Numbered from the stretch's first letter, positions 40,168 through 50,025 are shown. The stretch: 64,000 nt of DNA from Roseovarius sp. MMSF_3359 (GCF_030733385.1 NZ_JASHJC010000015.1:1-64000); one strand, 5' to 3'. Numbers and translations: made by a program. The notes: generated by a model from the letters alone, not told the origin.

Positions 40168-41610
40168 ATGGCTGAACACTCAATCGGAACCCCGGCGCAA
40201 TTGCGCGATCCAGATTACTTTCCGGGGCTGGGCCGGGCCATACCGCTTGGCATCCAACATGTCCTGGCGATGTTCGTCTCGAACGTCACACCGGCGATCA
40301 TCGTGGCCGGGGCGGCCGGGTTCGGCTTTGGATCGAATTCGCCGGATTTCCCTGAACTGCTCTACCTGATCCAGATGTCGATGCTCTTTGCCGGTGTCGC
40401 GACCCTGCTGCAGACGGTTACGATGGGTCCTGTCGGGGCGTCGCTGCCCATCGTGCAGGGCACTTCTTTCGCCTTCATCCCGATCATGGTTCCGCTGGTG
40501 GCGGGCAAAGGTGTCGACGCGCTCTCGGCACTTTTCGCCGGGGTGATCATCGGCGGGGTATTTCACGCCGCCCTCGGCCTTGTCATTGGCCGGATCCGGT
40601 TCGCCCTGCCACCGCTGGTCACGGGCCTCGTGGTGACGATGATCGGGGTTTACCTCATCAAGGTCGGCATCCAATACGCCGCAGGTGGCGTGCCGGCAAA
40701 GCTCTCCGGAGCGGCGGAATACGGCTCCTTGCTGAACTGGTCGGCGGCACTGGTGGTGATCCTGGTCACGCTTGGGCTGAAATTCTATGCAAAGGGCATG
40801 TTGTCGGTCTCGGCGGTCCTGCTGGGCCTGATTGCCGGCTATGTCTATGCGCTTCTGGTTGGCATGCTCAGCTTTGATGCGATTGGCGCCTCCTGGGGTA
40901 ACGCCGCCGCCTTCGCCCTGCCCCAACCCTTCAAATACGGGTTCGAATTCTCGGCCGCCGCGATCATCGGGTTCTGCCTGATGTCTTTCGTCTCTGCCGT
41001 TGAAACGGTGGGGGACGTCTCGGGCATCACTAAGGGGGGCGCGGGCCGCGAGGCGACTGACACGGAAATCCAGGGCGCGACCTATGCCGACGGTCTGGGC
41101 TCCGCGCTGGCCGGATGTTTCGGCGCGTTTCCCAACACGTCCTTTAGCCAGAACGTCGGCTTGATTGCCATGACAGGCGTGATGAGCCGCCATGTCGTAA
41201 CCTGCGGGGCGATCTTCCTGATCGTCTGCGGTTTGATCCCGAAAGTTGGTGGCGTCATCCGCACCGTCCCCATCGAGGTTCTGGGCGGTGGCGTGATCGT
41301 CATGTTCGGAATGGTCGTGGCCGCCGGCATTTCCATGTTGTCCGATGTGGATTGGAACCGCCGCAACATGGTGATCTTCGCCATCTCGCTCAGCATCGGT
41401 CTGGGCCTGCAATTCGAGCCGGACGCGGTGCAGTACCTGCCCGAGACCTCGCGTATCCTGATGACCTCGGGGCTGTTGCCTGCCGCTTTCCTCGCGATCA
41501 CCCTCAACCTTATTCTGCCCGAAGAGCTTTCGGCAGAAGCCACCGAAGAGGTTTCCGGCGGCATGGCCGGGCACGGCAAGGGGTCGCTACCCAAACCCCA
41601 CGATGGCTAA
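40168..41610 (+). CDS. NCS2-family xanthine/urate permease
   Basis: The 480-aa protein starts at ATG 40168 with an excellent GGAGGAGGA site; an in-frame ATG at 40150 is less likely. It has about 14 membrane segments and the NCS2 signature FSQNVGLIAMTGVMSRHVV, with the substrate-site Glu in SAVETVGDVSGI. It imports a purine such as xanthine or urate by proton symport. It is the third plus-strand gene of the puuE-allA operon. Which purine it prefers cannot be read from the sequence. Confidence 0.9.
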   Translation: MAEHSIGTPAQLRDPDYFPGLGRAIPLGIQHVLAMFVSNVTPAIIVAGAAGFGFGSNSPDFPELLYLIQMSMLFAGVATLLQTVTMGPVGASLPIVQGTSFAFIPIMVPLVAGKGVDALSALFAGVIIGGVFHAALGLVIGRIRFALPPLVTGLVVTMIGVYLIKVGIQYAAGGVPAKLSGAAEYGSLLNWSAALVVILVTLGLKFYAKGMLSVSAVLLGLIAGYVYALLVGMLSFDAIGASWGNAAAFALPQPFKYGFEFSAAAIIGFCLMSFVSAVETVGDVSGITKGGAGREATDTEIQGATYADGLGSALAGCFGAFPNTSFSQNVGLIAMTGVMSRHVVTCGAIFLIVCGLIPKVGGVIRTVPIEVLGGGVIVMFGMVVAAGISMLSDVDWNRRNMVIFAISLSIGLGLQFEPDAVQYLPETSRILMTSGLLPAAFLAITLNLILPEELSAEATEEVSGGMAGHGKGSLPKPHDG

Positions 41611-41618
41611 ACAAAAGA

Positions 41619-41645
41619 ACCGGCGCCTTGCAGTAAGGCGCCGGT
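41619..41645 (+). terminator. Strong hairpin after the NCS2 permease gene
   Basis: ACCGGCGCCTT pairs with AAGGCGCCGGT over 11 bases around GCAGT. There is no U-run, so it may act as a pause or as the 3' end-protecting structure rather than a classic terminator. Confidence 0.55.
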
Positions 41646-41669
41646 CATCACGTCATCATCCATACCATC

Positions 41670-41695
41670 AAAAAAGGGCGGCTTGCGGGCCGCCC
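41670..41695 (-). terminator. Rho-independent terminator of the xdh/permease operon
   Basis: On the minus strand GGGCGGC-CCGCAA-GCCGCCC is followed by TTTTTT. It lies 14 bases after the stop of the permease gene at 41709. Confidence 0.9.
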
Positions 41696-41708
41696 CTCTT
41701 CTTGGTCT

Positions 41709-43292
41709 TCATGCCTCCCGCACCGGGGTGGGTTCTTCCATCGGCAGGTTCTTGTTCTCCAGTTCATCCTTGTGGAAGATCGGGTAGATGAACAGGAAGG
41801 CTGCCGCGATGAGGTATCCACCGCTGATTGCGCCGAGCTCCGGCCAATGCAGGCTCGCCCCGTGAATGATCCCAAACATAGCCATCACGGATGCCGCAAG
41901 GGCAAACCCACCGGCGTTGCGGAAATCCCCGTCGATGATGCTGGCCACGATCGCGCCCCAGATCAGCCCGGTCAGGATCGCACCCTGCGACAGGGCCAGA
42001 TGCCCGCTGTAATGCGCACCTTGTTGGAGCATCGCGGCGGTCAGTGCCGGATCACCCAGGGCAGGAATTCCTTCGACACCCGCGGCACCGAGGGCGCCCA
42101 TCAGAGAGCCCCATTTGACCATCAGGAAGGCCGAGACATGCGGCATCATGGCGATGGTCACCGCCGCCATATGGTCGGTCTTGACCGAATGGGCCGTGTT
42201 AGTGATGAGGCTCAGCGCCACGAAGACCAGCACTGGTGCCGCCGCTGCCACCGGGATCAAGTTGTTGAGGAAGGCCAGAAGCCCGAAGAAGGCCGCAAGC
42301 GGGATCACGATGCCGACCCCCACGACATAACCCGCATGCGCCCCCATGCGCTTGTAGGCCGGGTGGCCGATATAGGCGGTGGTCGGGAAGGGCGAGCCAA
42401 AGATCGCGCCGATCATCGTACCTGCGCCATCGGTTACCTGACACAAGGCGACCGGGTAGTGATCGCCCGCGGCCTCGGCGCTTTCGACATTGTTCATCGT
42501 TTCGATGAAGTTGTAGATCTGCACCGGCACCAGCACGAGGAAGAGTTCAGGGTTGGCAAACAGGTGCTGTATCCCCGCGATCAGGTCACCGACATAGGGC
42601 AAGGGCGGATAGAAGCCGACACCCTCGAAGCTGACCGAAGCCTGCCCGATCAGCAGGGCAACAATGGTGCCCACCCCAAGCGCCAGAAGGCCCGCCGGGA
42701 TGTTGTAGGGCAGCCGGAACCGACCCACGAGACCCCAGAGGATGATGATCATCGACGCGAACCCCACGAAGGGGTTTTCGAAAATCGTGGCCAGTGGGAC
42801 GGTGCCAATGAAGACAAGCGCAATCCCGCAAAGCGTGCCAAGCATGCCCGCCCGGGGCGTGACCCGCTTGAGGAACGGGCCGATAATGGCGCCGAGGCCC
42901 GCGACAATGCCGCCCATGAACCCCGCACCAATGCCCACCTGCCAGGCCAGCATCGCGTCCTGCGTCGACCAGTAGATCGGGCCGATAACGCCGAAAAGGT
43001 AAACGAACATCACCGGTGTCGAGATCCCGTAAGGCAGGGCCGTGACATCGCGCCCTTCCCGTTCGGCCACGCGCTTGGCAAGCAATGTATAGACGACGAC
43101 ACCGGCCAGGATGGCCACTGCCGCACCTGGCACGATCCGGCCGAAAACGATCTCGGCGGGCATCTGGAAAACGAACTGGCAAATGCCCGACAGGACGATC
43201 AGATTGATCAGGTTGTCGGTAAACAATGCCCAGAATGCGCTGAAGTCATTGCGCGCAAAAATTCTGTAGGAATAACTTCCTCCCTGCTGCAT
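41709..43292 (-). CDS. Purine permease of the NCS2/AzgA-like type
   Basis: The 527-aa protein starts at ATG 43292 (GGAGG, 7-base spacing). It has about 12-14 hydrophobic segments with the nucleobase-permease pattern: DNLINLIVLSGICQF, ALPYGISTPVMFVY, NFIETMNNVESAEAAGD and GSPFPTTAYIGHPAYKRMG. The latter resembles the N-x(3)-E and TTxYIENxxG blocks of hypoxanthine/adenine transporters (AzgA). It follows xdhC by 71 bases and ends at a terminator, so it is the last gene of the xdhABC transcript. Together with the plus-strand permease it gives two independent purine uptake routes. Confidence 0.85.
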   Translation of the reverse strand: MQQGGSYSYRIFARNDFSAFWALFTDNLINLIVLSGICQFVFQMPAEIVFGRIVPGAAVAILAGVVVYTLLAKRVAEREGRDVTALPYGISTPVMFVYLFGVIGPIYWSTQDAMLAWQVGIGAGFMGGIVAGLGAIIGPFLKRVTPRAGMLGTLCGIALVFIGTVPLATIFENPFVGFASMIIILWGLVGRFRLPYNIPAGLLALGVGTIVALLIGQASVSFEGVGFYPPLPYVGDLIAGIQHLFANPELFLVLVPVQIYNFIETMNNVESAEAAGDHYPVALCQVTDGAGTMIGAIFGSPFPTTAYIGHPAYKRMGAHAGYVVGVGIVIPLAAFFGLLAFLNNLIPVAAAAPVLVFVALSLITNTAHSVKTDHMAAVTIAMMPHVSAFLMVKWGSLMGALGAAGVEGIPALGDPALTAAMLQQGAHYSGHLALSQGAILTGLIWGAIVASIIDGDFRNAGGFALAASVMAMFGIIHGASLHWPELGAISGGYLIAAAFLFIYPIFHKDELENKNLPMEEPTPVREA

Positions 43293-43363
43293 GGCAGGCC
43301 TCCTCTTTTGTATGTGGCCGGGCCCGGTGATCTCCTCTTCACCGGTCGGGTCCGGCCGGCTCC

Positions 43364-44200
43364 CTACCTTGCTGTGTGCAAGGTTTCCGCCGCCTCGGGG
43401 GCGGTATTCCTCCGTGTCTGCGTCAGTGCGGCCATGATTTCGGCCGCGACAAAGGCCGCGATAATCTCGGGCCGCTTGTCGGCGCTGCCACCGGCCCCGA
43501 TCGGACAGGTCAACGCATCGGTTTCCTGCCCGCCGCCATGATCGCGGCACCAGCTTTCGAACCTCGCGCGTTTGGTCGCCGACCCGATCATCCCGACATA
43601 GGCCGCATCACCGCGCGCCAAGGCCGCGGCGGTCAGCAGGAAATCAAGCGCGTGATCGTGGGTCAGCACGACAAATGCGCTGCCCGCGGGCGCAGATGTG
43701 ATCTCGGCCTCGGGCAGGGCCGTATGGCGTTTGTCGACGGGTGCCTTGCAGAGCGCCATCTCCTCGGCCCGCGTATCCACGAGCAGTGTGCGCACCGGCA
43801 TCTGAGCCAGAAGCCCGGCCAGTGCACGTCCGACATGACCTGCACCCATGACATAGACATGGGGCAAGGCGCGGGTTTCGGCCTCGGCCCGGGCCAGAGC
43901 ACCCTGCCGGTCCGCCGCGCTCATAAGGGCAATCTCGACCTCGACCCGTCCGCCGCAGCATTGGCCGATCTCCGGGCCAAGCGGCACATCCTTGACGGCA
44001 TGGGCGATCCCCTTCGCCAGCATCATCCGCGCCTCGTCGATCATCATGTATTCCAACTGTCCGCCGCCGATCGTCCCATAGGTTTCGCCAGGCGCCACGA
44101 ACATCTCGGTCCCGGCCTCACGGGGGGATGAGCCGCGCGCCTTGGTCAGCCTGACCGATGCCACCTCCGAATGACGGTCGACGAATGCCACAAGGGTCAT
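43364..44200 (-). CDS. xdhC: Xanthine dehydrogenase accessory protein XdhC
   Basis: XdhC binds the molybdenum cofactor, promotes its sulfuration and inserts it into XdhB. The 278-aa protein has the N-terminal GTIGGGQLEYMMID and CCGGRVEVEI motifs and a Rossmann segment HVYVMGAGHVGRALA. The ATG at 44200 overlaps the xdhB stop (ATGA). Upstream the frame is open but lies in xdhB on the same strand and is not used. Confidence 0.93.
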   Translation of the reverse strand: MTLVAFVDRHSEVASVRLTKARGSSPREAGTEMFVAPGETYGTIGGGQLEYMMIDEARMMLAKGIAHAVKDVPLGPEIGQCCGGRVEVEIALMSAADRQGALARAEAETRALPHVYVMGAGHVGRALAGLLAQMPVRTLLVDTRAEEMALCKAPVDKRHTALPEAEITSAPAGSAFVVLTHDHALDFLLTAAALARGDAAYVGMIGSATKRARFESWCRDHGGGQETDALTCPIGAGGSADKRPEIIAAFVAAEIMAALTQTRRNTAPEAAETLHTAR

Positions 44201-46518
44201 GCCGCCCTCCCCGCTTTCAACCGCTCCACCGCCATCAAGACCCGTTCGGGCGTGGCCGGTGCATCCAGTCGCGGACATTCGCGGTAATCGGCAACGCTGG
44301 CGACGGCCATCGACAGTGCCTCGAACACCGAAATACCGAGCATGAACGGCGGCTCCCCCACGGCCTTGGAGCGTTTGATCGTCATCTCGCGGTTTTCCGA
44401 CCAGTCGGCCAGATTGACGTTGAATTCGCGGGGCCGGTCCGAGGCCAGCGGGATCTTGTAAGTCGAAGGAGCGTGTGTCCGGAGGCGTCCGGCATCGTCC
44501 CACCAAAGCTCTTCGGTGGTAAGCCACCCCATGCCCTGAATGAACGCCCCTTCGACCTGACCCTTGTCCAGAACCGGGTTCAGTGAACGGCCCACGTCAT
44601 GCAGGATATCAGTGCGCAGCACCCGGTACTCGCCGGTCAGCGTGTCGATCTCGACCTCGGAACAGGCGGCGCCATAGGCGTAGTAATAGAACGGACGGCC
44701 CTTGCCGGTGGCGCGATCCCAATGGATCTTGGGCGTCTTGTAGAACCCCGCCGCCGACAGGTGGACGCGCGCCATGTAGGCCTCTTTGATGAAGGCGTCG
44801 AAACTGATGACCTCGTCCCGGATCTGTACGCGGTTGGGGCGAAACTGGACCTCCTCGGGTTCTGCCTGCCAGCGTTCCGTGGCGAAATCCACCAGCCGCG
44901 CCTTGATCTGCTCCGCCGCATCAAGCGCCGCCATCCCGTTCAGGTCCGAGCCCGAGGAGGCCGCCGTGGCCGAGGTGTTTGGCACCTTTTCGGTGGTTGT
45001 CCTGGTGATCTTGATCCGGTCCACATCGACCTGGAATGTCTCGGCCACGACCTGCGCGACCTTGGTGTTGAGGCCTTGCCCCATCTCGGTCCCGCCGTGG
45101 TTCAGGTGGATCGAGCCATCGTTATAGACATGCACCAGCGCGCCCGCCTGATTGTACCAGGTGGCGGTGAAAGAGATGCCGAACTTGACGGGCGTCAGGG
45201 CGATGCCGCGGCGGATGATGCCGCCCTTGGCATTATGCGCGAGCACCGCTTCGCGGCGCGATTGATAGTCGGCGCTCGCCTCAAGCTCCTCGACAATCCG
45301 GGGCATGATGTTGTCCTCGACCGTCTGGTGATAGGGCGTCACATCGCGCCCCTCTCCATAGAAATTGGCCTTCCGTATATCCAAAGTGTCCTTGCCCAGC
45401 GCATAGGCGATCTCTTCCACCATCCGTTCGGCGGCAATCACGCCCTGTGGCCCACCAAAGCCGCGAAAGGCAGTGTTGGACACGGTGTTGGTCTTCATCG
45501 GATGGCTTTCCAGCCGCACATGCGGGTAGAAATAGGCGTTGTCGGCGTGAAAGAGCGCCCGGTCAGTCACCGGCCCCGAGAGGTCCGAGGAATAGCCGCA
45601 GCGCGCGGCGAACTGACCATCAACGGCCTCGATCCGGCCCTCATCGTCAAAGCCCACATCATAGTCGATTACGAAGTCATGGCGCTTGCCGGTGGCGGTC
45701 ATATCCTGATCCCGGTCCGGGCGGATCTTGACGGCGCGGTTCCATTTCTTGGCGGCAATCGCAGCCACCGCGCAGAAAAGGTTCATCTGGCTTTCCTTGC
45801 CGCCAAACCCGCCGCCCATGCGCCGCACATTCACGGTGACCGCGTTGGACGGCACGCCCAGCACATGGGCCACCATATGCTGCGCCTCGCTTGGGTGCTG
45901 GGTCGAGCAATGCACGATCACATCATCATCCTCGCCGGGCACCGCAAAGGCGATATGGCCCTCTAGATACATGTGATCCTGCCCGCCCACGACCATCCGC
46001 CCGCCGATCCGGTGCTTGGCCTTTTCCAGTGCCGCAGAGGCATCGCCACGCGACAGGGTCAGCGGATCAGTAATATGCGGATACCCGGCCTCCTGTGCCG
46101 CCACGGGATCAAGCGCATGGGGCAGCGGGTCGTAATCGACCTTGGCCCGTTCCGCCGCGCGCCGCGCCGCGTCGCGGGTTTCGGCAATCACCGCAAAGAG
46201 CGGCTGGCCGTTGAACTCCACCTTGTCGGTCGGGAAAACCGGCTCGTCATTGCGACCGGTCGGGCTGATATCATTGTGGCCGGGAATATCCTCGGCAGTG
46301 AGCACGTCGATGACACCCGGCGCGTTGCGCACGGGATCGAGGTCGATTTTGCGAATGCGCGCATGGGTCTCGGTCGCAACGCCCAGATAGGCGTGCAACG
46401 TACCAACCGGCTCGGCGATATCGTCGGTATAGGTCGCCCGCCCGGTCACGTGTTTGAACGCGCTTTCATGTTGCAGGTCGGTGTGAACCGCGCCGTGGAT
46501 CGTGGCCTGATCTTTCAT
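44197..46518 (-). CDS. xdhB: Xanthine dehydrogenase molybdopterin-binding subunit
   Basis: This 773-aa subunit carries the molybdenum cofactor and the active site, oxidising hypoxanthine to xanthine and then urate. Visible family motifs: GGFGGKESQMNL, NTAFRGFGGPQGV, GTEMGQGLNTKVAQV and, near the end, KAVGEPPFMLGISV, the region with the catalytic glutamate. The ATG at 46518 has GGGAG just upstream; two GTG/ATG options before it are less likely. It starts 11 bases after xdhA, and its stop overlaps xdhC. Confidence 0.95.
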   Translation of the reverse strand: MKDQATIHGAVHTDLQHESAFKHVTGRATYTDDIAEPVGTLHAYLGVATETHARIRKIDLDPVRNAPGVIDVLTAEDIPGHNDISPTGRNDEPVFPTDKVEFNGQPLFAVIAETRDAARRAAERAKVDYDPLPHALDPVAAQEAGYPHITDPLTLSRGDASAALEKAKHRIGGRMVVGGQDHMYLEGHIAFAVPGEDDDVIVHCSTQHPSEAQHMVAHVLGVPSNAVTVNVRRMGGGFGGKESQMNLFCAVAAIAAKKWNRAVKIRPDRDQDMTATGKRHDFVIDYDVGFDDEGRIEAVDGQFAARCGYSSDLSGPVTDRALFHADNAYFYPHVRLESHPMKTNTVSNTAFRGFGGPQGVIAAERMVEEIAYALGKDTLDIRKANFYGEGRDVTPYHQTVEDNIMPRIVEELEASADYQSRREAVLAHNAKGGIIRRGIALTPVKFGISFTATWYNQAGALVHVYNDGSIHLNHGGTEMGQGLNTKVAQVVAETFQVDVDRIKITRTTTEKVPNTSATAASSGSDLNGMAALDAAEQIKARLVDFATERWQAEPEEVQFRPNRVQIRDEVISFDAFIKEAYMARVHLSAAGFYKTPKIHWDRATGKGRPFYYYAYGAACSEVEIDTLTGEYRVLRTDILHDVGRSLNPVLDKGQVEGAFIQGMGWLTTEELWWDDAGRLRTHAPSTYKIPLASDRPREFNVNLADWSENREMTIKRSKAVGEPPFMLGISVFEALSMAVASVADYRECPRLDAPATPERVLMAVERLKAGRAA

Positions 46519-46529
46519 CGCTCCCTCCC

Positions 46530-47990
46530 TCACGCGCTCAACCGGACCGGGGCATCTTCGCCCGCAGCCTGCTCAAGGTAAAACCGGCGCAACAGGTTCT
46601 GCGCCGTCCGCATGCGGTAATCCGATGACGCGCGCCAGTCGCTTAACGGTGAGAAATCACTGGCAAGCGCCCCGGCCGCCGCTTCAAATGCGGCCTCACC
46701 CCAGGGATGCCCCACCAACGCCGCCTCGGCCTGCGCCGCGCGTTTCGGGGTTGCAGCCATACCACCGAAGGCGATGATCGCGCGGGTGATCTGCTCCTGC
46801 TCGGTCACAACACTAATCCCCACCGCTACCGAAGAGATATCCTCGTCCCGGCGTTTCGAGATCTTGTAGGCCGCATCGCATTGTCCCGTCCTGGGGAGCG
46901 GAATGCGGATGGTTTCGACGAATTCACCGTCGGCACGGTCTTGCTTTCCATAATCCACGAAGAAGTCTTCCAGGGGCAATGTGCGGCGGGCATCCCCACG
47001 GCGCAGCGTCACCTCAGCCTCCATCGCGATCAGGACGGGCGGCGTGTCCCCGATGGGCGAGCCGTTGGCGATATTGCCGCCGATGGTCCCCATGTTGCGC
47101 ACCTGCCATCCGGCGATGCGGTCCCAGTATTCGGTCAGATGCGGAAAATGCGCGGCAATCAACGGAGCGAACTCGGAATAGGTCACACCAGCGCCGATGG
47201 TGATATCCGTTTCGGTCACGTCGATGGATTTCAGCCCGTCCAGATGACCGATAAAGATCGCAGGTCCGATGGGGCGCAGGAACTTGGTGACCCAAAGCCC
47301 CACATCGGTGGCCCCGGCCACGATCGTGGCGTCGGGATGGTCCAGGAGCGCCTGCGCAAAATCATCGACATCCGCGGGCAGGATCGCCTGGTCATCCGCG
47401 GGGCCGGTGATGACCCGTCGGCCATCCCGCAACGATTTCAAATGCTTGGTATTAGTTTCCCGCTCTCGCGACAGGTAATCCGCCGATGGTGTCCCGTGGC
47501 GGCCTACCGCCAGAGCGGCGGCAATGATCGGCTCATACCCTGTGCACCGGCAGAGATTGCCCTGAAGCGCCGTTTCGACCTGCGCGACCGTCGGCTCGGG
47601 CTGTGCCATCCAGAGCGCGTAGAGCGCCATGACAAAGCCCGGTGTGCAGAAGCCGCATTGGCTGCCGTGATGCTCGACCATCGCCCGCTGCACCGGATGC
47701 AAACGACCGTCAGGACCCGAAAGATGCTCGATGGTGACGACATGACAGCCATCCAGCGAGGCCAGGAACCGGATGCAGGCATTCACGATTTCATAGCGCA
47801 GCGCCCCGTCATGCAGCCGCCCCACCAGAACCGTGCAGGCGCCGCAATCACCCTCGGCGCAGCCCTCCTTTGTCCCGGTCAGGCGCTGCTCCAGCCGGAG
47901 AAAATCCAGCAAGGTCTGCGATGCGCCAACATCCGGCACGGCAACCTCCCGGTCATTGAGGACTAATCGGATCTCCCGGCGCGGTTCCAT
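46530..47990 (-). CDS. xdhA: Xanthine dehydrogenase small subunit (2Fe-2S and FAD)
   Basis: The 486-aa subunit has two 2Fe-2S clusters, with cysteines in EGCAEGDCGACTVL, GSQCGFCTPGF and GNLCRCTGYEPI, and an FAD domain with IVAGATDVGLWVTK and TIGGNIANGSPIGDTPP. It passes electrons from the molybdenum centre to NAD+. The ATG at 47990 has AGGAGGGG upstream. It is the first gene of xdhABC-permease and is divergent from the LysR gene at 48155. Confidence 0.95.
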   Translation of the reverse strand: MEPRREIRLVLNDREVAVPDVGASQTLLDFLRLEQRLTGTKEGCAEGDCGACTVLVGRLHDGALRYEIVNACIRFLASLDGCHVVTIEHLSGPDGRLHPVQRAMVEHHGSQCGFCTPGFVMALYALWMAQPEPTVAQVETALQGNLCRCTGYEPIIAAALAVGRHGTPSADYLSRERETNTKHLKSLRDGRRVITGPADDQAILPADVDDFAQALLDHPDATIVAGATDVGLWVTKFLRPIGPAIFIGHLDGLKSIDVTETDITIGAGVTYSEFAPLIAAHFPHLTEYWDRIAGWQVRNMGTIGGNIANGSPIGDTPPVLIAMEAEVTLRRGDARRTLPLEDFFVDYGKQDRADGEFVETIRIPLPRTGQCDAAYKISKRRDEDISSVAVGISVVTEQEQITRAIIAFGGMAATPKRAAQAEAALVGHPWGEAAFEAAAGALASDFSPLSDWRASSDYRMRTAQNLLRRFYLEQAAGEDAPVRLSA

Positions 47991-48154
47991 CCCGGCCCCT
48001 CCTGCGTGTGCGATACAGGAGACAGAATACCGCAATTAACTATCAATGAATACGCTTGGTGTCGGTAAATACTTTCTACGAAATGTTGAAAATAAGGCGT
48101 GATTTGTGCTTGAATACAAGCGAGGTCGAGAACAGGAGTTCAAGGGGGAGAAAC

Positions 48155-49063
48155 ATGGCCTATGTCGAAAGCCTCCGCGTGTTTACGCGCGTTCTGGAGC
48201 TGGGCAGTATCACCTCCGGCGGGCGGGACCTTCGGTTGACCCCCGCGGTGGCCAGCAAACGCATCAAGGAGTTGGAAAAACGCCTTGGGGTGCGGCTTTT
48301 CAACCGTACCACGCGATCCATCACGCCCACCGAAGTCGGCCGGGTTTTCTATGACGAAGCCAAGAAAGTGCTTGAGACGCTTGATGATGCGGAGGCGGCG
48401 GTTGCCAATTATTCCGACCGGCCCCGGGGGGTGATCCGCGTCACGGCCCCGCTCAGCGTTGGACGGCGCATCATCGCGCCCCTGGTGCCGCGCTTCGTCG
48501 AGGCTTTCCCCGACACGCAGGTGCAGATGCGCCTGTCGGACCGGGCGGTGGACCTTCTGAACGAGCGGTTGGACGTGGCGTTTTTCGTGGGCACGCCGAA
48601 GGATTCGAACCTCAAGCTCAGGAAATTCGTGGAATGTGACCGGGTTCTCTGCGCCGCGCCGGAATATCTCTCACGGGCCGGAGTGCCTGGGTCACCCGAT
48701 GACCTCTTGAGCCCGTCGCAGAACTGCCTGCTGCTACGCTACCCGCGCTCGCCCGAGTATTTCTGGGTGCTGAAAACCGCGGACGGTACGCGAAAACTGA
48801 ATGTCGCGGGCAGGTTTGACGCCGACGACTCGGATGTGCTGACCGAATGGGCGCTTGGGGGGCATGGCATCGTGAACAAGCCCCGGTTCGACGTGGCCCA
48901 CCACCTCCGCGCGGGTCGGTTGGTCGAAGTTCTGCCGGGGTCGCCACCGGTGCCGTCGATGTTCGGCTGCCTCTATCCGCACCGCAAACTGCAAGACCCC
49001 AAGATCCGCCATTTCGTCGATTTCATGGCCACGGAAAGCCGCAAATTGCTGGATACCGCCTAG
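48155..49063 (+). CDS. LysR-type regulator of xdh, copy 2 of a paralog pair
   Basis: The 302-aa protein begins MAYVESLRVFTRVLELGS, with ATG 48155 set by GGGGGAG 5 bases upstream. Its effector domain has CDRVLCAAPEYLSRAG, VGTPKDSNLKLRK and DVLTEWALGGHGIVNKP, each with a matching block in the LysR protein at 36530-37441. It is divergent from xdhA and is its likely regulator. It is convergent with bhcD, and the two stop codons overlap by three bases, so the purine and glyoxylate blocks have no gap between them. Confidence 0.92.
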   Translation: MAYVESLRVFTRVLELGSITSGGRDLRLTPAVASKRIKELEKRLGVRLFNRTTRSITPTEVGRVFYDEAKKVLETLDDAEAAVANYSDRPRGVIRVTAPLSVGRRIIAPLVPRFVEAFPDTQVQMRLSDRAVDLLNERLDVAFFVGTPKDSNLKLRKFVECDRVLCAAPEYLSRAGVPGSPDDLLSPSQNCLLLRYPRSPEYFWVLKTADGTRKLNVAGRFDADDSDVLTEWALGGHGIVNKPRFDVAHHLRAGRLVEVLPGSPPVPSMFGCLYPHRKLQDPKIRHFVDFMATESRKLLDTA

Positions 49064-50025
49064 AAATCGACCTCGATGGCGATCCCCTGCTCGACCGCGC
49101 GTTTCACAACCGCATCGGCCACGGCCAGGTCCTGCAAGCCCACGCCGGTGCCGTCAAAAAGCGTGATTTCATCGTCCGACCCGCGCCCCGGATGGGTGCC
49201 GTTGATCACCGCGCCGATCTCATTGATCTGGCCTTCGGATATCAATCCGGCGGCAATGGCGTGCTGGCATTCGCCGATGCTGATGGACTGCGCGACCTCG
49301 TCGGTGAAGACCGTCGCGCGCGCAACCAGCGCCGCCTCGACCTCCTGCTTGCCCTTGGTGTCGGTGCCCATGCAGGCGATATGCGTGCCACCTGTGACAT
49401 GCGCATCCATTAAGATCGGATCAAAGCTCGACGTGATCGAGATAATGACATCGGCTTCTGCGCCCAGCCGGTCCAATTCGACCCGCTCAAACGGCAATCC
49501 GGCCTCTGTTGCCACCTCTTCCAGACGGCTCAACATTTCGGGGTGGTAGTTCCAGCCGATCACCTTTTCGAAGTTGCGCTGCTCAAGCGCCGCGCGCAAT
49601 TGGAAGGCCGATTGATGGCCCGCGCCGATCATGCCGATCACCCGCGACGTTTGCGGCGCCAAATGCGCGATCGACACCGAAGACGCCGCCGCAGTCCTGA
49701 GCGCGGTCAGCAGGTTGCCGCCCACAACCGCCCGGCATTTGCCGGTATCGGCATCAAAAAGAAACACGGTGGACTGGTGATTGGTCAGGCTCTTGGCCTC
49801 ATTCCCGGGCCAGTAGCCGCCTGATTTCAAACCCAAATTCAGCGCATCGCGGTCAAACCCGGATTTGAACCCGTAAAGCGCCTCGGCATGGCCAATGGCC
49901 TCGCGGATCACCGGGAAGTTATAAGCCGAGCGTTTCGACATGGACGCAAAAACCTGCTCGACCGCATCGAAACTGTCCTTGCGTGTGACCAGATCGGCAA
50001 TGGCGCTTTCGGGGACGATATACAT
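49060..50025 (-). CDS. bhcD: Iminosuccinate reductase (ornithine cyclodeaminase family)
   Basis: BhcD reduces iminosuccinate to L-aspartate with NAD(P)H, closing the beta-hydroxyaspartate cycle. The 321-aa protein belongs to the ornithine cyclodeaminase/mu-crystallin family: KSGGYWPGN near residue 65, GGNLLTALRTAAASS, the Rossmann GMIGAGHQSAFQLRA and DGTGVGLQDLAVADAVV. ATG 50025 has AGAGGTG upstream. It is the last gene of the bhcABCD operon, 57 bases after bhcC. Confidence 0.94.
   Translation of the reverse strand: MYIVPESAIADLVTRKDSFDAVEQVFASMSKRSAYNFPVIREAIGHAEALYGFKSGFDRDALNLGLKSGGYWPGNEAKSLTNHQSTVFLFDADTGKCRAVVGGNLLTALRTAAASSVSIAHLAPQTSRVIGMIGAGHQSAFQLRAALEQRNFEKVIGWNYHPEMLSRLEEVATEAGLPFERVELDRLGAEADVIISITSSFDPILMDAHVTGGTHIACMGTDTKGKQEVEAALVARATVFTDEVAQSISIGECQHAIAAGLISEGQINEIGAVINGTHPGRGSDDEITLFDGTGVGLQDLAVADAVVKRAVEQGIAIEVDF

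Noticed and set aside
41772-43541. Long plus-strand frame (589 residues) opposite the purine permease
   Set aside because: Same antisense artefact. The minus-strand permease has membrane segments and family motifs.
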